A stretch of 14,981 nt of DNA, from NCBI GenBank assembly GCA_964419225.1, contig CAYQPF010000126.1:1-14981 (forward strand), given 5' to 3'. This document shows positions 13,148 to 14,981 of this stretch, piece after piece. A program made the translations under genes and the position numbers. The notes under the pieces are model-generated. The model saw nothing but the letters and a program-made list of their open reading frames with translations. It did not search any database and was not told where the DNA came from. Positions within the stretch are counted from its first letter, which is position 1. The number at the start of each line of letters is the position of its first letter. The stretch is from CAYQPF01 sp964419225 (GTDB taxonomy: Bacteria; Cloacimonadota; Cloacimonadia; Cloacimonadales; CAYQPF01).

Positions 13148-14298
13148 TAGAAGAAAATATCCTTAAATTTTTTGAAGAAACTTTTTTCCGGTGAAAGTGA
13201 TTTGCTTTCATCAAAAACAGCTAGTTTCTTGAAAAGCTCTACCTCTTCCCTGTTCAGAGTTGTAGGAGTGATAATCGTAATTTTCACATACAAATCCCCA
13301 ATAAACGAGGAGTTAACATCAGGCAAACCCTGACCTTTGAGGCGGAATACTTTACCGGATTGAGTTCCGGAAGGAATTTTCATTTTAATTTTATCTTTAA
13401 GAGTAGGTACCATTACTTCGGCACCAAGTGCTGCCTGTGAAAAAGATATAGGAAATTCACAGATAAGATTAGCTCCTTCTCTTTCGAAAATATTGTCTTC
13501 TTTTTCTTTGATCAAAACCAGAATATCGCCATTTCCACCGTTACGCGGCCCTTTATTTCCCTGTCCTCTCAAACGGATATACTGACCTTCCTGAACTCCT
13601 GCAGGGATATGCACATTGACTGTCTTGGCCTGTGCCACACGTCCGTCTCCCCCACATTTGGAACATTTGTTTTTGACAATCTTTCCTTCACCTTTACAGG
13701 ATGGACATTCAACCACTGTCTGCATTTGTCCAAAGAGAGATCTTCTCATTTGACGTACTTGCCCGGAACCGTTACACTGGGTACATTGTGCAACATTTCC
13801 ATCTGAAGAACCGGAACCCTTACACTTTTCACAGGATTCTTTAACATTAATTTTAATAGTCTTATCAACACCGGTTGCAACTTCTTTTAAAGTGAGACTC
13901 ATCGAAATCTGTAAGTCTTCACCGCGATTATCTTTTTGACTACCTCTTCGGCCAAAACCACCACCAAAGAAAGCATCAAAAATACTACTGAAACCACCTT
14001 CTCCAAAGATATCAGAGAAATCGCCGGCATGCGTGAAATCATTCCAGGAGAATCCACCGCTGCCAAATGCACCTTCCAGACCTGCATGACCATATTGATC
14101 ATACTTACGTCTTTTATCTGCATCACTTAGAACTTCATAAGCTTCAGAGATTTCTTTAAATTTCTCTTCTGATTCCTTGTCTCCCGGGTTTTTATCTGGG
14201 TGATATTTCTTTGCTAAATCACGATACGCTGTTCTTAATCTGGATTCATCAACACTTTTGTCTATGCCGAGAACTTCATAATAATCTCTTTTTGCCAT
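13147..14298 (-). CDS. dnaJ: chaperone protein DnaJ (Hsp40)
   Basis: A 383-residue type I DnaJ, the co-chaperone that delivers clients to DnaK and stimulates its ATPase. The J domain (1-70) contains H33-P34-D35. A Gly/Phe-rich region spans about 76-120. Four zinc-binding repeats start at C156 (CEKCKGSG), C172 (CTQCNGSG), C198 (CPSCKGEG) and C212 (CSKCGGDG). Client-binding beta domains follow, and the end is a basic FKKFKDIFF tail. I start it at ATG 14298 (MAKRDYYEVLG), with AAAGGA just before it. A frame-open start 11 codons upstream would begin at the edge of the intercistronic hairpin and is not conserved in DnaJ. Confidence 0.97.
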   Translation of the reverse strand: MAKRDYYEVLGIDKSVDESRLRTAYRDLAKKYHPDKNPGDKESEEKFKEISEAYEVLSDADKRRKYDQYGHAGLEGAFGSGGFSWNDFTHAGDFSDIFGEGGFSSIFDAFFGGGFGRRGSQKDNRGEDLQISMSLTLKEVATGVDKTIKINVKESCEKCKGSGSSDGNVAQCTQCNGSGQVRQMRRSLFGQMQTVVECPSCKGEGKIVKNKCSKCGGDGRVAQAKTVNVHIPAGVQEGQYIRLRGQGNKGPRNGGNGDILVLIKEKEDNIFEREGANLICEFPISFSQAALGAEVMVPTLKDKIKMKIPSGTQSGKVFRLKGQGLPDVNSSFIGDLYVKITIITPTTLNREEVELFKKLAVFDESKSLSPEKSFFKKFKDIFF

Positions 14299-14333
14299 AT
14301 TAAATCCTTTTGGAATCTTCCTTTTATTCAAAT

Positions 14334-14360
14334 TGGGACATGTTTGTTAAACATGTCCCA
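14334..14360 (-). promoter_or_regulatory. perfect 12-bp hairpin between dnaK and dnaJ
   Basis: TGGGACATGTTT (14334-14345), 3-nt loop, AAACATGTCCCA (14349-14360). All 12 pairs match. On the transcribed (minus) strand the stem is followed by AATTTGAATAAAAGG, with no U-run, so full termination is unlikely. It lies in the 94-bp dnaK-dnaJ gap, 36 bp before the dnaJ start. A role in protecting the dnaK message or in lowering dnaJ output is inferred. It lacks the CIRCE sequence (TTAGCACTC-type). Confidence 0.85.
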
Positions 14361-14392
14361 TATAATAATATCTATCTTTTAAAACCTGTTAT

Positions 14393-14981
14393 TTAGTCAA
14401 CCACTTCATATTCAGCATCTACAGAACCTTTCTTTTTCTGGGAATCAGCAGGTCCCTGCTGTTGCTGTTGTTGTTGGAAATCGTTAGGGTTAAAACCACC
14501 GGCTCCGCCGAAATCAGCCCCCGGTTCTCCGCCAGCCTGCTGCTGTTGTTGCATCTGAGCATAGATAATTTCACCCAGTTTTTGGGCTTTCTTGGCAAAC
14601 TCTTCTTTTATGGCGTCATACTCTTCTTTCGTAGTAGCTTTTTCCATCTTTTCTTTTGCTTCTTTGATAGCTTCTTCGATACCTTTTTTCTCATCTTCTG
14701 TGAGTTTATCGGCATATTCGGTCAGACTCTTTTCTGTTGAGAAGATAATACTGTCGAGTTCATTCTTGGCAGTAATGGTTTCTTTACGTTTTTTATCTTC
14801 TTCAGCATGAGCTTCAGCATCTTTAACCATTCTCTGGATTTCTTCTTCATTGAGGTTTCCGGCTCTTTCAATCTTGATAGATTGTTCTTTGCCTGTACCC
14901 TTGTCTTTGGCTGACACATGCAAAATACCAATGGCATCGATATCAAAGGTCACTTCAATTTGCGGAATACCTCTGGGTGCT
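14393..14981 (-). CDS. dnaK: chaperone protein DnaK (Hsp70), C-terminal part, cut by the window edge
   Basis: The last 195 residues of DnaK. They begin in the substrate-binding domain at APRGIPQIEVTFDIDAIGIL, followed by HVSAKDKGTGKEQSI. The helical lid has NLNEEEIQRMVKDAEAHAEEDK. The tail has two Gln runs (MQQQQQAGG and FQQQQQQQG) around a Gly/Phe/Asn-rich stretch, and ends SVDAEYEVVD, a variant of the usual DxxFEEV ending. The reading frame is open to base 14980 with no start, so the N-terminal ATPase domain lies beyond the window. It is the first gene of the dnaK-dnaJ-rsmE operon. Confidence 0.97.
   Translation of the reverse strand, partial: APRGIPQIEVTFDIDAIGILHVSAKDKGTGKEQSIKIERAGNLNEEEIQRMVKDAEAHAEEDKKRKETITAKNELDSIIFSTEKSLTEYADKLTEDEKKGIEEAIKEAKEKMEKATTKEEYDAIKEEFAKKAQKLGEIIYAQMQQQQQAGGEPGADFGGAGGFNPNDFQQQQQQQGPADSQKKKGSVDAEYEVVD

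Noticed and set aside
14299..14331. Longer DnaJ with 11 extra N-terminal residues
   Set aside because: The extension is not part of the J domain, and a proper ribosome binding site precedes ATG 14298.

Overview
This is chromosomal DNA from a bacterium of the Fibrobacteres-Chlorobi-Bacteroidetes (FCB) group, most like Candidatus Cloacimonadota. The main clue is the secreted peptidase at 1908-4778, which ends in a C-terminal sorting domain with an NYPNPFNP-type motif common in that group. An AT-rich base composition, many lipoproteins and a compact dnaK-dnaJ-rsmE cluster fit. The phylum is inferred from motifs, not from a search.

Left part (1-1733). An 11-copy array of a 7-bp unit runs into the ribosome binding site of a small HI0074/NTase_sub_bind (HEPN-like) gene whose catalytic-type motif looks lost. 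A convergent gene for a membrane-anchored protein of unknown function follows.

Middle part (1908-8978). Seven tightly packed plus-strand genes look like one transcription unit: an M28 aminopeptidase, a single MalG-type ABC permease, two overlapping small lipoproteins, ruvX, mltG and a histidine phosphatase. Gaps are 3-25 bp or overlaps. A second unit (9144-10884) encodes a secreted carboxypeptidase-regulatory/YfaP-like protein and an LPP20-like lipoprotein, and ends at a strong terminator.

Repeat island (10939-12394). This lies between that terminator and the convergent rsmE operon. It holds one gene, a four-helix-bundle protein with a 'suffix' domain, and five arrays of a 9-bp unit (TGGAC plus 4 nt, or its complement). 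Two inverted arrays with matching flanks bracket the gene. To its right, an 82-bp array unit (L) and a ~150-bp hairpin-bearing unit (A/B) each occur twice, in the order L-A-spacer-B-L. I read this as a candidate small mobile element with non-autonomous relatives. It is the most interesting part of the window.

Right part (12410-14981). A minus-strand chaperone operon dnaK (cut by the window edge)-dnaJ-rsmE, with a perfect 12-bp hairpin between dnaK and dnaJ.
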